Made by a program: the position numbers and the translations under genes | The notes under the pieces: model-generated | Told to the model about the DNA's origin: nothing | The model's database searches: none | What the model saw: only the letters and a program-made list of their open reading frames with translations | Assembly (NCBI RefSeq): GCF_014805625.2 | Contig: NW_023998415.1 | Coordinates: 716,407-780,406, forward strand | Direction of reading: 5' to 3' | Source: Glossina fuscipes | Taxonomy: Eukaryota; Arthropoda; Insecta; Diptera; Glossinidae | Length of the DNA: 64,000 bases | Shown: positions 36,718 through 47,017 of the stretch, piece after piece | Layout: each line of letters begins with the position of its first letter | Position numbering within the stretch: the first letter of the stretch is position 1

Positions 36718-37200
36718 TTAATTAAGACATTTTCCATCATTTCCTACAACTTTTTTAAATCTTTCTGGCAACATGTCGTTATCGCGTCGAAATAACGGCA
36801 TTGGTTTGGCAGCGATCCAGTCTGATCTGGACTTCTTCAGCATTTCGTAACCGGGTGTCAGTCGAGCTATGCTGCATCGATCCAAACAAGCGGTAATCCG
36901 AAGGCGCTATGTCTGGCGAGTACGCTGAGTGTAGGAGAGCTTCGCATTCGAGCTGCGACAACGTATCTTTAGAAACTCTTGCAATGTTTGGCCGAGCGTT
37001 GTCATGCAAGACGACGACTTAATGTCTGTTATCCGCTAATGCTAGTCTTTTTTGCAATAATGCAAATGCTCAATTGACGTCGATAGATATCTGCAGTAGG
37101 CTTTATGCGGTTTTAACAGTTTGTAATACGGTTCACCTTGCTAATCCTATCATATACACAGTAAAACTTGACTTTTTGCGTTTGGGATTGTTGTAATTGA
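36718..37200 (-). pseudogene. mariner-family transposase, C-terminal relic
   Basis: On the minus strand the pieces are: QKVKFYC near 37165 (family KV.LC.WWD), KPTADIYRRQL (family ..T.D.Y..QL), VVVLHDNARPNIAR with the second catalytic Asp (HDNARPH), AYSPDIAPSDYRLFGSMQHS with the third catalytic Asp (YSPDLAPSDYHLF), and finally LPERFKKVVGNDGKCLN with a stop at 36718 (family LP.RW.KV....G.Y). The second and third Asp are separated as in D,D34D mariners. An in-frame stop before VVVLHDN and frame shifts near 37090 and 36780 kill it. The N-terminal helix-turn-helix half and both inverted terminal repeats are not visible. This is a cut-and-paste DNA transposon fossil. Confidence 0.85.
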
Positions 37201-37245
37201 TCTACTTTCAATCGCCAGCCACAATCGGCCAAGGAAAAATCTCCA

Positions 37246-37276
37246 CACACACCCCCCCCCACCCCCTCCCCCACCC
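37246..37276. repeat. C-rich tract with G-quadruplex potential on the minus strand
   Basis: C-runs of 9, 5, 5 and 3 bases are separated by single A or T bases, after a short CA repeat. The minus strand therefore has four G-runs of at least three with one-base loops. Confidence 0.8.
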
Positions 37277-37464
37277 GCAAGGAAAGCAAATGAATGTAAA
37301 GAATGTTATTTTGTGTGTAGAAAGGTCAAGGAAATTAACCTTTATGTGCATTGATACCTCGCATTGCTTTATAAGTTTCACCAATAGATGTCGCTGGCCA
37401 AAATATATGCAAACACCTAGTATATCCTAACGCAATTTCTAACTATACAACAATTATTTTCAAG

Positions 37465-37735
37465 CCCTCAATGTACGTGGTACTGTAAGCGTGTCATTCG
37501 ACCTGCTTGACTCATTTTGACTACATGCCGGCGTGTAAGGATTTCAAATTAGTTTGCTAACCTTGAAGGTCACAGTATCTTTATTGAGGCCCGGACAATG
37601 TTTATAAGAGACGTTATTCAGGCGAATAGACGGACACGGTTAAATCGCGCCATCTTCGGGTGGCGATCAAGAATATATGTACATGGTGGAGTCTGTGAAG
37701 CTTCCTTCTCGGTGTCGCAAGAATTTTGAAAAAAT
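37465..37735 (-). repeat. Dispersed repeat family 1, minus-strand copy
   Basis: The minus strand reads 'ttgcgacaccgagaaggaag', 'cttcacagactcc', 'atatattcttgatcgc' and 'cgtgtccgtctattcgcc', in the order of unit B. The 3' half is diverged. Confidence 0.6.
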
Positions 37736-39710
37736 GAATTCCACATTTTTCAGTAGCTGAGTATAAAACGGAATGTTATCTATGTCTTCTTAATTTTGAA
37801 TGCACATATAAGCAAATTTATGGAATCAAAAGAGAAAGATAAGAGAAAAACTTAGTCTTGCATGCGAGTTTTAAAAGTCGTAAAAGCCTTAAGAAATATT
37901 TACATTTCTTGATGTGTAAACAATCTTATCTCTTCTTTTTCACTTTAACTCCAATCCAATTACATTTAACTAAAAATGTAATAATTTCTCATAAAAATTT
38001 CATTTAAATTATTTTCGTTTCTTCTTTTGACTTCTGCTGTTAAGTTCACATTTCTTGTACGTTGGTTCGTTTCAAATTGTCTCGGCACTTGTGTCTGCGT
38101 AAACTCTGCAAATAATACAAAAGCGTTTTACTTTTCACATAGGCCTTAACTGTATTTAAACAAAACCAAGGCACATATATCTCTGTGACAGTTTGTGAAA
38201 CTTTTCCATTTACCATTTAATACATAATCATCAAGTGATTGCTAAATACTGTAAAGACAAGAAAGAAAGGAAAGTGGACGCAATCAACAACCATTACTGT
38301 TTGTTCAATAAAGTTTTGCAATGATTGAAGAAAAATTTCAGCTTTCGTTTTAAGTCGCATTGACGTTGGTTCTATAACGAGCTTTTAAAAAATTTCCTTA
38401 AAAGTTCGAACAAATATTTGTTTAAAAGTCTTAATACATTGATTGATAGACTGGCGCTTATGCAGCCTTGCTTAAGGACAGACTAAGGAACTTTCATTTT
38501 ATTACTATATATATCCAATGTTCTTGATAGATTACAAAATTATCATAAACTATCGATCATAAATAATATTTAGAGTGAAAAATATATCCGCTAAATATCA
38601 TAAGTGTTTTGATCATCTTGCATCATACAATGGTGGGCAGACATGGCTGCAATGCATTAAAAATTTGATGTAATTGTTTTGTGTTATATCATATCAATAC
38701 TTAATTAAGCCTACAGGATTTGCTTTAGTATTTATGTGTATTATTTCGTATCTCTAGGTACTCGCTATAAGTTCTTTCAGAGAAATTTTAATTGATTTTT
38801 TTTTTTTTTTTGAATCACAAAAGATGTAGCAGTCTCCGGTTCAGGACAGGATAAACGCTTAGAATGTCGGAAATAAAAACTTCAATGAAAATTTTGTTCT
38901 ACCCTTCAAAAATATTCGCTATTTTTTATTATTAACAACCAAAATGCAAATAATTGAACCATCGCACACACACAATAATAAAACAAAAAGTTTAAAGTTT
39001 TTTTATTTTTTTAATTTATAAAATAAAGTACGATATGCTAGGCGAAAGCAAAAGACTTAACGAGCTGTTTTGTTATGTTGACTTTTGGCAAAAAACGGTA
39101 CGTAAGTCAAGACGGATCGAACGGATGAAGCGAAGCAACGGAGTAAAAAATTTATTTTTTAAAAAGTTCGAAATGCCTCTTTTTTATTCGTTGCTGCAAA
39201 CCTATGCACACGCAATTGCTATTCCTTAACATGGATGCATAACATTCGAAGCAATTTTTTTTTCTCCTCTTCTCTTTAAGATTCCGCCTTGTATATAGGC
39301 AGATACGTTCGTAAAAATACCTTTGTCCCAATTATATTGAACTTACGTTTTTTCATTTCAAAGTATATTTTTGTTTAGGAACAAAGAATGCTCTGCTCTT
39401 ATGTATGTTTATGTAAAATTTTGGATGACAAATTAATAACAAAACGAACTTTTAGATACGATTTTAATTACTGGTATGCAGTAAAGAATGAATGGGAAAG
39501 AGTGCAAAGTCTTACCAATAATTTAAAAATTTTTTCTTTGCTTTCGAAAATTATTCAAAGGAGGAGAAAAGTTTTAATTTTCTATTCTTCCTCTGTTATT
39601 CAGCAAATTAACAACTGTAAATTTTCTGGAACGTGCGGAAAAGGCCCAATGTGAACATAAAGGTCTTTGTTCGGGCCTTAGTAAAGTTGCGGTTAGATTT
39701 GGTATACGAT
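37736..39710. other. AT-rich region with no recognisable gene
   Basis: Only simple sequence and short low-complexity frames are visible, including a poly-T at about 38797-38811. Confidence 0.5.
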
Positions 39711-39962
39711 GTTATTTATTTATTTATTTTAGTGATTATTTGATTCAAGATTTTTTTATTTATTTCTTGATTTAAAAGGAGAAAAGATTGTGACTTAAGC
39801 TGTTAAATTGCGAGAACGCAGAATGTCAAGAACGCTTTGATCACGAAGATCACATATGCTTAATTTGCGAAGTGTGGAATGGCGGATGGAAGTGGTAACA
39901 TTCGAACAGACAAATAGGATATGATCAGGAGATGGTAAGACTCTACATGTGCATAAAGGGTT
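39711..39962 (-). mobile_element. LINE 3'-terminal fragment with zinc knuckle
   Basis: The minus-strand frame from 39962 to a stop at 39795 reads NPLCTCRVLPSPDHILFVC, a C-x-C-x8-H-x4-C knuckle, and continues CDLRDQSVLDILRSRNLTA. This is the arrangement at the very C-terminus of I/R1-group LINE ORF2 proteins, where the knuckle is followed by a short helical tail. About 85 bp of A-rich 3' sequence then lead to a TAAA/AATA-repeat tail (TTTA repeats at about 39715-39733 on the plus strand). The knuckle sequence differs from both the I-like and the R1-like elements here, so it is a separate family. It is 5'-truncated to about 250 bp. Confidence 0.6.
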
Positions 39963-40255
39963 CCTTTAATTTCTATTTTATTATTGTACCTATGCACAGA
40001 GTGAACTATAGTGGTCTTATTCCTCTCTTGTATAAATTATAATGCACATCCGTATCCGTAAAACCAATAAGTGGCGTTTATCATTATACAATCGTATGTC
40101 TATGGTATAATTCAACATTTTAGTCGAAACATTTGTAAAATTTCTCGCACACAAATAAACATAAACGAGCATAAAATACACAAAACACATGTAATACACA
40201 CGCACCAACATACACATCGATACGTACATAGATGCATAGATACATGCATTTAAAC

Positions 40256-40263
<8 letters not shown>

Positions 40264-40288
<25 letters not shown>
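40264..40288. repeat. (TA)n microsatellite
   Basis: About 25 bp of TA within a longer CATA/TATA-rich stretch. Confidence 0.9.
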
Positions 40289-40290
<2 letters not shown>

Positions 40291-42027
40291 AATACATATA
40301 AAGCGTATGTGTGTGTGTGGGGGGAGAGTGAGAGAAAGGCCTGCAGAAATTGCGATAAAGTTTAATTCAAAACGAAAACGGATACATAAAATTTTTGGTA
40401 CAAATATTGTGTGGATGTTTGAGGGAAAAGAAAGAGATGACTGGTTACACATGTGCACGTGTGCATGCATATGCAAACCGAATAAAATTATATATTAAAT
40501 AAAATACGTCTTGCATACGAATGCAAATGTAAGTATGCAAGAATTATTCACACATACACATTTATTTATCTGCATATGTATTATATGCAAATATTTTCAA
40601 GCAACATAATGACAATAAAACGCGTGGTTGACTAAGAGAATTTAAATTGAAAATCTATAGCATGTGAAATTATACATATGCTCATAAATAGTTTCATGAA
40701 AGTGACTTAAGCGTATATATCAATGTGTGCGTATTTATGTTAAGTAAAATTATAATTCATATTCTAACGGAAGTATCGTTAGGGTTGACTTTTTGGTGAT
40801 CACTTTGAACCGTTTGGTGTTCTGTATTGTGCATAATAAAATGTTCATCACGCTTGAATACACTTATCTCAACGAAGATAGTCCACAAAGTTCGTTCGAT
40901 TGAAGTTTGTGTCTTTGCTAAGGCACAATATGTATCGCGTAGTAAATGTAATCGAGGAATATAGTTATATAAGAGTTATATAATACACAACCAAACATAA
41001 ATATAATTGCAAAATGAAAACTACTATGGCTATTACTATTAGGTACGTGCATCGGGCAGTGTATGCGTATAGTTGCTGAAAGAGCATAGAATAATGAGCG
41101 TATAAGCTATCACGAAAATCTGATCGATTATTACTAAAACTTCATTCATATACCACTCGTCGTATCGCAATAAAATATGGTTATTTTTGATCGCTCATAA
41201 TCGCCTTTAAGAGATGTCAAAAATCTGAAACATTTTTGTAATACACTTTGCCCATTACAATTTTTCTCCAACTATGTGCGCACACTGGATGGAAAAATAG
41301 CAACAATATATATTTTGTTGCTTGTGTATTTGTAAATATGATGCGTTATTCCACTTTTCTATTTTTGTTCAATTTTTTATAATCATATCATATATTTTTG
41401 ATGCCAGGCATTTATTAAACATATCTTAGCAAGCACACGAAACAATGTAACGATAACCCATCTTTGATGGCACGTACGGCGAGCTATCTTCACACCGGCG
41501 AGTACCTTCTACATATAGAGTAACAAAAATCATGCGTCTAAGTATGTATATCGACGTAAACATAATTGTTATTGATATGTAGGTGTGTTACTCTACGTCA
41601 CGTTTATTCTTGCTGTAAATTGGGTGTTAATGGTAATGTTGTTCATTGCTGCCATTTGACTTGACATGCGTTGTATGCATGGAATCTTGCAATTACAAAT
41701 GTTGCACTCACACACCTCTTAGCCCAATGAGATCAAATCCATTATCAAAAAGTTAAAGTTGATATTGAAATGTGTACTTTTATTAATCCCTACATGTAAT
41801 TATGTGAGTGGGCAGGTATAGATGCATACATCTATGTGTACATTTATATTACCATTGCCATAGTATGTTTGCATTTAGTTATGCATGCAAATTAGAAAAT
41901 TCCATTGAGAGTCAATTAGAAATTAAATATTTATATACAGGAAAGTTTACCATAAGGCATCTAGCGTTAATAAATAGAGCAATGCATACTATGTCAGAGG
42001 TTCTTAATCATCTTTTTAACGTATAAG

Positions 42028-42093
42028 ATATAAGAGTTGATGAATTTCAGCAGCAACTCTATATAAGAGTTGATGAATTTCAGCAGCAACTCT
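42028..42093. repeat. Perfect 33-bp tandem duplication with internal hairpin
   Basis: Two identical head-to-tail copies (42028-42060 and 42061-42093). Each copy contains agagttg and its reverse complement caactct separated by 14 nt, so each can fold into a 7-bp stem-loop. Confidence 0.95.
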
Positions 42094-43550
42094 TCTAATG
42101 TGAAACCATTCGTGCTTTAGTTACTCGGCAATAAACTGTTAAATCTTTTCTGTAGTCGCAACATTGACTGGCAGTTTGGAAGTTTGCTTTAAGACATACT
42201 AAGGCAAGCAGACGTATGAACTTAGTGCAAATTTTTTTAGTTATCGTTTAATAACGAAGGCGTCATTCAGCTAAGATTGTATCTATGCTAAATATGCAGA
42301 CTGGATTAACTGTCTGATCTTAACTGTTCAGACCATCGGAGCACTCCAGGTACATATACATTAATAATAACTACTGGCAAAATAGTTAGCCGGCCCGATC
42401 TTAGTTTACAGTCATAACAGACCTTTCATATGGCTTCTCCACGGTGGTTTAGATTAATTGCTTAGAATATAAAACTTGAATTTCGAATGAATGAAAAAAA
42501 AAACGACAATGAAAGGCAGGTATCTACCACTTCGTTAAAGAAAAACACATTTAAAAAAATTTAATTTAATTTTCCTTCTTCTTGTTCTACTATAAATATA
42601 AAAAAACGGTCGGTCCATGCTATCTCACGTCACGGGAATAGAGAGAACACTTTTTATTTTGAAAATGTATACCTTTTTCCAAATCGAGTCATAACGCAAA
42701 AATTGTACAGCAGCTTTGGTGCCCTGGACTGTTTCGCAGTAAGTATTATGTTCTGAAGATTTCTTATATATTTGCGATGAAATATATTTTTACGAAATTT
42801 TAGTAAGGGTAAAGACGTTTGTTTTCTATATATGTTCCAAAAAGGCAAAATTGTGCGCGTATGACCGCTTACTGTCAAAAATAACATTTCACTTATATTC
42901 AGAAGTTTATTAATTCTACATATGACTTGTTCATAGAAAATGAGTGGCATTATTATCCTCACGATGAGATATTTTAATTTTTGATTTCAATCAATGGCTG
43001 GGATTAACGGCTGAGTAATTTATAATAAATAAGTGCTTTAGCGTAAACAGCTTCTAGTAGGAGTCTATCTATTAGGCTAACAATCATTCCGAAGTGATCA
43101 CGGCGACTGTTTGTTGAATTTTTGCTAAATAAGAGAGGAGCACCGCAAGATACCATATCATGTACATAAATAATTGCTGCAATCGACGACTCATTGTCTG
43201 CTTAACTCTTACTTTTACTAAACTCACTATAATTGGGGAGGTCGTGAACACAAAAAAAAAAAAAAATATTATAAGAATAATAGAGTATGCAAATAAAATC
43301 GGTTGCAGTTAACGCAATTTACAATAATGAAAGGACACAGAAACAAACATAAAACACTTCCGTCATACATATTATAAACTAAATATAATGTAATAAAATT
43401 TACTTGTTTTAAATTTTCATAACTAATGAGACAGAAAGAGAAATTTGATAACAATGATAAGGCAGCTGTTTCGTCTTTGAACGGTATGCAAACGAGTTCA
43501 GCTACAGAAACTTCAGGAGAATCTCTAGTTGAACTTTCCTCATGATACAT

Positions 43551-43870
43551 ATTTATTTATTTATTTGCCCATTTATAAATGAAATTCAACTAAGGAAAAT
43601 TATAGTCGAATTCAGTGCATCTTAATGGAAAACCTTATACTAATTGTTTTAAAACTAGTATACAATAAAAAGGAAGAAAAAAGAAGAATAATAATAACAG
43701 AGTAAGTTTAAAATTGATTTAAAAAGTAAAAAATAATAATTCATCTATAAATAAATAAAAAGAGAGAGAAAAAAAAAAAGGAAAAAGAAAAAAAACATGT
43801 TCACAGCTAGCACAGAAGCAAACCCGCAACAAGAACAGATCCAGGCTGCAAGTGAGATTCAGCTCATTTT
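43551..43870 (-). mobile_element. CR1/Jockey-type LINE, 3' UTR-only fragment
   Basis: On the minus strand this is the same 3' UTR as at 32.37-32.65 kb, ending in TAAA/AATA repeats at 43550-43567. Shared words include 'catgt-cacagctagcac', the purine-rich AAGAAGAAAAA block and 'gtcgaattcagt'. The coding part is absent or unrecognisable, so the insertion was extremely 5'-truncated or has decayed. Confidence 0.7.
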
Positions 43871-44399
43871 CCGAAACTTCTATGAAGATGTCTTAATCAT
43901 ACACCTTAGTCGATACTAATGGAAGCAATTTTCAAAGTGAATTCGAATAGACGTGCTACTGTTAAAATTGATGACTTCATCCGCGATTTAGATCCTATGT
44001 AATTTGAAAGGCGACAAATCGACGCGGCATCGCCACGAGTCATAAAGATAGTACACCCTTGACGAAAATATATTTCAGATGTCCGGACTTTCGTAAGATG
44101 TTAAATGTTTTTAAACGCCAGAACATGCCGTTTATTTTAACGTCGAAACTGAAGGTTGGCTATTCCATCTGGACGTCACCAAGTGCTAATGAAGATTGCG
44201 AATATGCGCTTGAAGTTGGTATCATTCCATCCAGCCGCTGCTCTGCACAGCGCACTTAAGAAATGTAGCGAATGACGTTATTCTACTAGACTTCTTAAGA
44301 TTAGAAGTCCTGATCGTTACAACGTACCATTTATTACTGACTGTAGTATTATGACCAAGTTTATTTTCGGCACGATGATGTGCTAGTAAAGCATTTTAT
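43871..44399. other. Non-coding DNA between repeats
   Basis: A 66-codon frame at 44059-44259 (+) has normal-looking base balance but no recognisable motif. Nothing is assigned. Confidence 0.4.
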
Positions 44400-44700
44400 T
44401 TTTATACCATGCGCCGCTTACGGCACACCCGGAAAGATTTGAAATGGGCCGACCTTCTTTGTACTGATCGGATCAGAATCGCTCGCCTATCTGTCCGTCT
44501 GTCTGTTCGTCTGTCTTGTTTTCTTGTGTTCAGCTTGCAGGCCGCAACTTTTGAGATATTGTGATGAAATTTTGTACATTGACATTTTTCGATCCAAAGT
44601 CGATTGTTGTTGCCAATGATTGAGATCGGATTACTTTTTACCATATATCGCCTTGTTGTGAAATATCATTTTATAAATACTTGAAGGGTGGTGAAAGGTA
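44400..44700 (+). repeat. Dispersed repeat family 2, partial copy
   Basis: It has 'gatcggatcagaatcgctcg', 'ctgtccgtctgtctg', 'tttgagatattgtgatgaaa' and 'gagatcggattactttttac'. This is the first half of family 2, in the same order as 24.7 kb and the reverse of 9.2-9.9 kb. Confidence 0.7.
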
Positions 44701-45044
44701 TATAATGGTATTCCATCGACTACCTTAGTGTGTTTTTACTCGTTTTATGATATATTGTTGATAATTAAATAGAAAAAGAAATCTAATACAATTATTCGAC
44801 TCGTTATTACGTTATAATGACATATTATGTGAGAAAAGTCATACTCAGTCCATGCCGGATGTTCTCATATTTAAAATTTGTTGCTTTTTCTGTTCTCAAT
44901 GAGTACATTTGAATGTATTGTCAATATTCTATGGATGCGTAATACGTAAACGTATAAACGTATTTTGACAAAAATATTGTCTTCTTTTATAAGAGTAGCA
45001 AAAAAGTGGACATGTAATAATGAAAAGACTATCATACATGCACA
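44701..45044. other. AT-rich spacer before the CA repeat
   Basis: No gene is seen. A minus-strand frame running through this spacer into the CA repeat is repeat-derived. Confidence 0.5.
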
Positions 45045-45079
45045 TACACACACACATATACACACACACATATACACAC
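45045..45079. repeat. (CA)n / ACAY-type microsatellite, LINE target
   Basis: CA dinucleotides are interrupted by CATATA. The R1-clade element lies directly downstream, and its target-site duplication starts within this repeat. Confidence 0.9.
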
Positions 45080-45090
45080 ACACTCATGGA
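45080..45090. repeat. Left target-site duplication of the R1-clade LINE
   Basis: The word acactcatgga is repeated exactly at 47007-47017, after the poly-A tail. The first A is ambiguous with the tail. Confidence 0.9.
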
Positions 45091-45780
45091 CCAAGCTGTG
45101 CAGAATTTGTGAAAGAAATAATTGGCACACTGTTCCCACAGAAAGCCATGTTTGTGTATGTGCGACTGAGCGAGGAGGGTGACAACATTAATCTCACCGG
45201 ACCTGAGGAGATTGCTGCCATTGCAAAAGAAATAAGAGCCAAGAAAGCGCCAGGCCCTGATGGTATCCCTAATTGCGCTATTAAGCAAGCTTTGTTGGGA
45301 AGGGCAGATATGTTTGCGAGCACATTCAATGCTTGTTTGAAAGAACAAATTTTCCCACATAAGTGGAAAAAACAAACGCTGGTCTTGCTGCCAAAGCCAA
45401 ATAAGCCGTCGCACGTTACAAATGCATACCGCTCTATTTGCCTATTGGATACGATAGGCAAGGTGTACGAAAAGATCGTTCGAAATCGTTTAGAAGCATC
45501 TCTGGAGAGATCTAAAGGGCTGTCGGACTTCCAATTCGGCTTCAGGAAGAAGAAAAGCCCAATGGATGCAATAAAGATGGTCACAAATACTGCAGCAGAA
45601 GCGACTAAAGGTACACGTTGGACGGAAGGCAATAAAAAGTATTGCTTAGTAATAGCATTAGACATTAAGAATGCATTCAACTCAGGAAACTGGTATTGCG
45701 TTATAGCTGCCCTACAGGAAAGAAGAGTCCCACCGTATCTGATAAATATAGTGGGTAGTTATTTACTGGCAGGAAACTGA
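45091..45780 (+). pseudogene. R1-like LINE ORF2, N-terminal RT half
   Basis: The frame is open from the first inserted base (CAEFVKEIIG) to a stop at 45778. It holds KKAPGPDGIPN (RT block 1 region), LLPKPNKP, YRSICLLDTIGKVYEKI, SDFQFGFRKKKSPMDAI and ALDIKNAFNSGNW, where the Asp is the first catalytic Asp of the RT palm. YRS and KSPM deviate from the usual YRP and RST, consistent with decay. The frame breaks within SYLLAG and resumes two bases on, in another frame, with LRYVTGKG. The 198-codon antisense frame at 45084-45680 is a shadow. Confidence 0.92.
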
Positions 45781-46516
45781 GATATGTTACAGGTAAAGGG
45801 TGCAGAGAGAGGCTGTTCACTGGAGGGTTACCTCAGGGATCAGTCCTAGGCTCTACACTGTGGAACGTAATGTACGATCATATCCTGAGACCCCAGAGGG
45901 AGCATCCATCGTGGGTTTTGCTGACGACATAGCGATAACTATCGTGGCGAAAACTCTGGAGGGTATTACCGCTACAGCGAATAAAACCACCGACATGATC
46001 AAGAAGTGGCGGCGGTCAGTGGATTTAGAGCTGGCGGATGAGAAAACAGAAGCGGTATTAATCTCTTCTAGGAAGAAAATGGAGAAAGTGACTATACAGG
46101 TGAGAGATACGAGAATACAGTCTCAAGAAGCCATAAAATATTTAGGAGTGATTATAGACTGCAGACTATCGTTTAAACGGCATCTGAAATACACGGGCGA
46201 AAAGGCAGTGAAGGTAGCAAAGTCGTTGGCGCGCTTACTGCCAAACTTGCGTGGCCCTAGGCAAGACCGTAGAAAGCTGATCGCAGAGGTGGTAACTGCA
46301 ACAATAATGTACGGCTCTTCTGTGTGGAAAAAGGCTTTCGCTATCCCGGCATTTACGAGAGACATACAAGCAGCATACAGGCTATGCGCCCTAAGGGTTT
46401 GCGCCGCATATCGGACGGTGTCGGAGGATGCGGCGGAGAGTGGAAGGAGCGCTGGGGCAGAGCGGGTAAGGGTAGGTGGACGCATCGACTCATACCAGAT
46501 TTACGGCCTTGGGTGA
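45771..46516 (+). pseudogene. R1-like LINE ORF2, RT palm and thumb, frameshifted
   Basis: A short middle frame (45771 to about 45895) reads LRYVTG, then GGLPQGSVLGSTLWNVMYD, the RT block with the G-x-PQGS motif. After a second frameshift near 45893 the frame used to 46516 continues EGASIVGFADDIAITIVAK, giving the FADD catalytic pair. Next comes LELADEKTEAVLISSRK, YLGVIIDCRLSFKRHLKY and YGSSVWKKA. The reading then shifts a third time, after VCAAYRTVSEDAA at about 46440. This is the catalytic palm and thumb of an R1-clade RT and is not translatable as one protein. Confidence 0.9.
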
Positions 46517-46857
46517 ATAGGCAACATGGTGAGGTTGATTTTTATTTGACAAAGGTAATTAGCTGCCATGGCTGCTTTAGGTCATATTTAAATAGGTTCA
46601 GAATAGAATAGGACCCATTCTGTAGTTTTTGTAAGTGCATCGAAGAGGCTGAACACGTTTTCTTTGTCAGTCCGGAATACTATAACGAACGACAGAGACT
46701 ACAGACGGAAATTGGAGTGTTACCTCTCCCCGAAAATCTTGCGACAAATATGTTGCACGACCTGAATATATGGAAGGCGGTGGGAATGTTCGCCGCAAAC
46801 ATCATGCGAAAACAAAGACAAGAAGAGCGTCAACGTAGGCTTTTAAGTAGTGCCTAA
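46440..46857 (+). pseudogene. R1-like LINE ORF2, C-terminal domain and knuckle
   Basis: In the third frame: WKERWGRAGKGRWTHRLIPD, RPWVNRQHGEVDFYLTKV and GCFRSYLNRFRIE, then an in-frame TAG (46609). The same frame resumes DPFCSFCKCIEEAEHVFF and runs to TAA at 46855. The knuckle keeps C-x2-C and the His, but the last Cys is replaced (HVFFVSPEY, where the family has H-x3-x-CP), so it has lost a metal ligand. The ending NIMRKQRQEERQRRLL is the usual charged tail of R1 ORF2. Confidence 0.9.
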
Positions 46858-47006
46858 ACGGCTACCCTCCCTGTGAAGGAATACCTAAACGGTCGTGCCA
46901 CAGGGTAGGGGATAGAACGGGGGGGTTTTTAGCGGGTTAAAGTCTCGCACTGCCCTAACGGGCGCCTGTTGAAGGTTTTCCACCTCACAAAAAAAAAAAA
47001 AAAAAA

Positions 47007-47017
47007 ACACTCATGGA
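47007..47017. repeat. Right target-site duplication of the R1-clade LINE
   Basis: An exact repeat of 45080-45090. Confidence 0.9.

Larger units (their letters stand above)
39963..43550. other. AT-rich region with simple repeats, no recognisable gene
   Basis: It contains CA/TA-rich simple sequence at 40190-40320, a GT/G-rich patch at 40304-40335, and the 33-bp tandem duplication at 42028. A 102-codon minus-strand frame (42654-42962) has no recognisable motif. No gene is supported. Confidence 0.45.
45091..47006 (+). mobile_element. 5'-truncated R1-clade LINE with poly-A tail
   Basis: The insertion is bounded by a 10-11 bp exact target-site duplication. It contains RT, the C-terminal knuckle, a GC-richer 3' UTR of about 130 bp (46858-46987) and about 19 A residues. 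Sequence blocks such as LLPKPNKP, SICLLDTIGKVYEKIV, GFADDIAI and KGRWTHRLIPDLRPWVNRQ are those of the R1 clade. The 5' flank is a CA repeat, the known target type of the R1-clade Mino/Waldo lineages. Frameshifts and one in-frame stop show it is inactive. Confidence 0.92.

Noticed and set aside
40120..40498. Overlapping frames of 88-118 codons on both strands
   Set aside because: They are driven by CATA/TATA simple sequence; the residues are repeats of Y, I, C, H and M.
44929..45414. 161-codon minus-strand frame through the CA repeat
   Set aside because: It is antisense to the R1-like element and the CA microsatellite and has no motif of its own.
45084..45680. 198-codon open frame on the minus strand
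   Set aside because: It is entirely antisense to the R1-like reverse transcriptase, whose plus-strand frame carries recognisable motifs.
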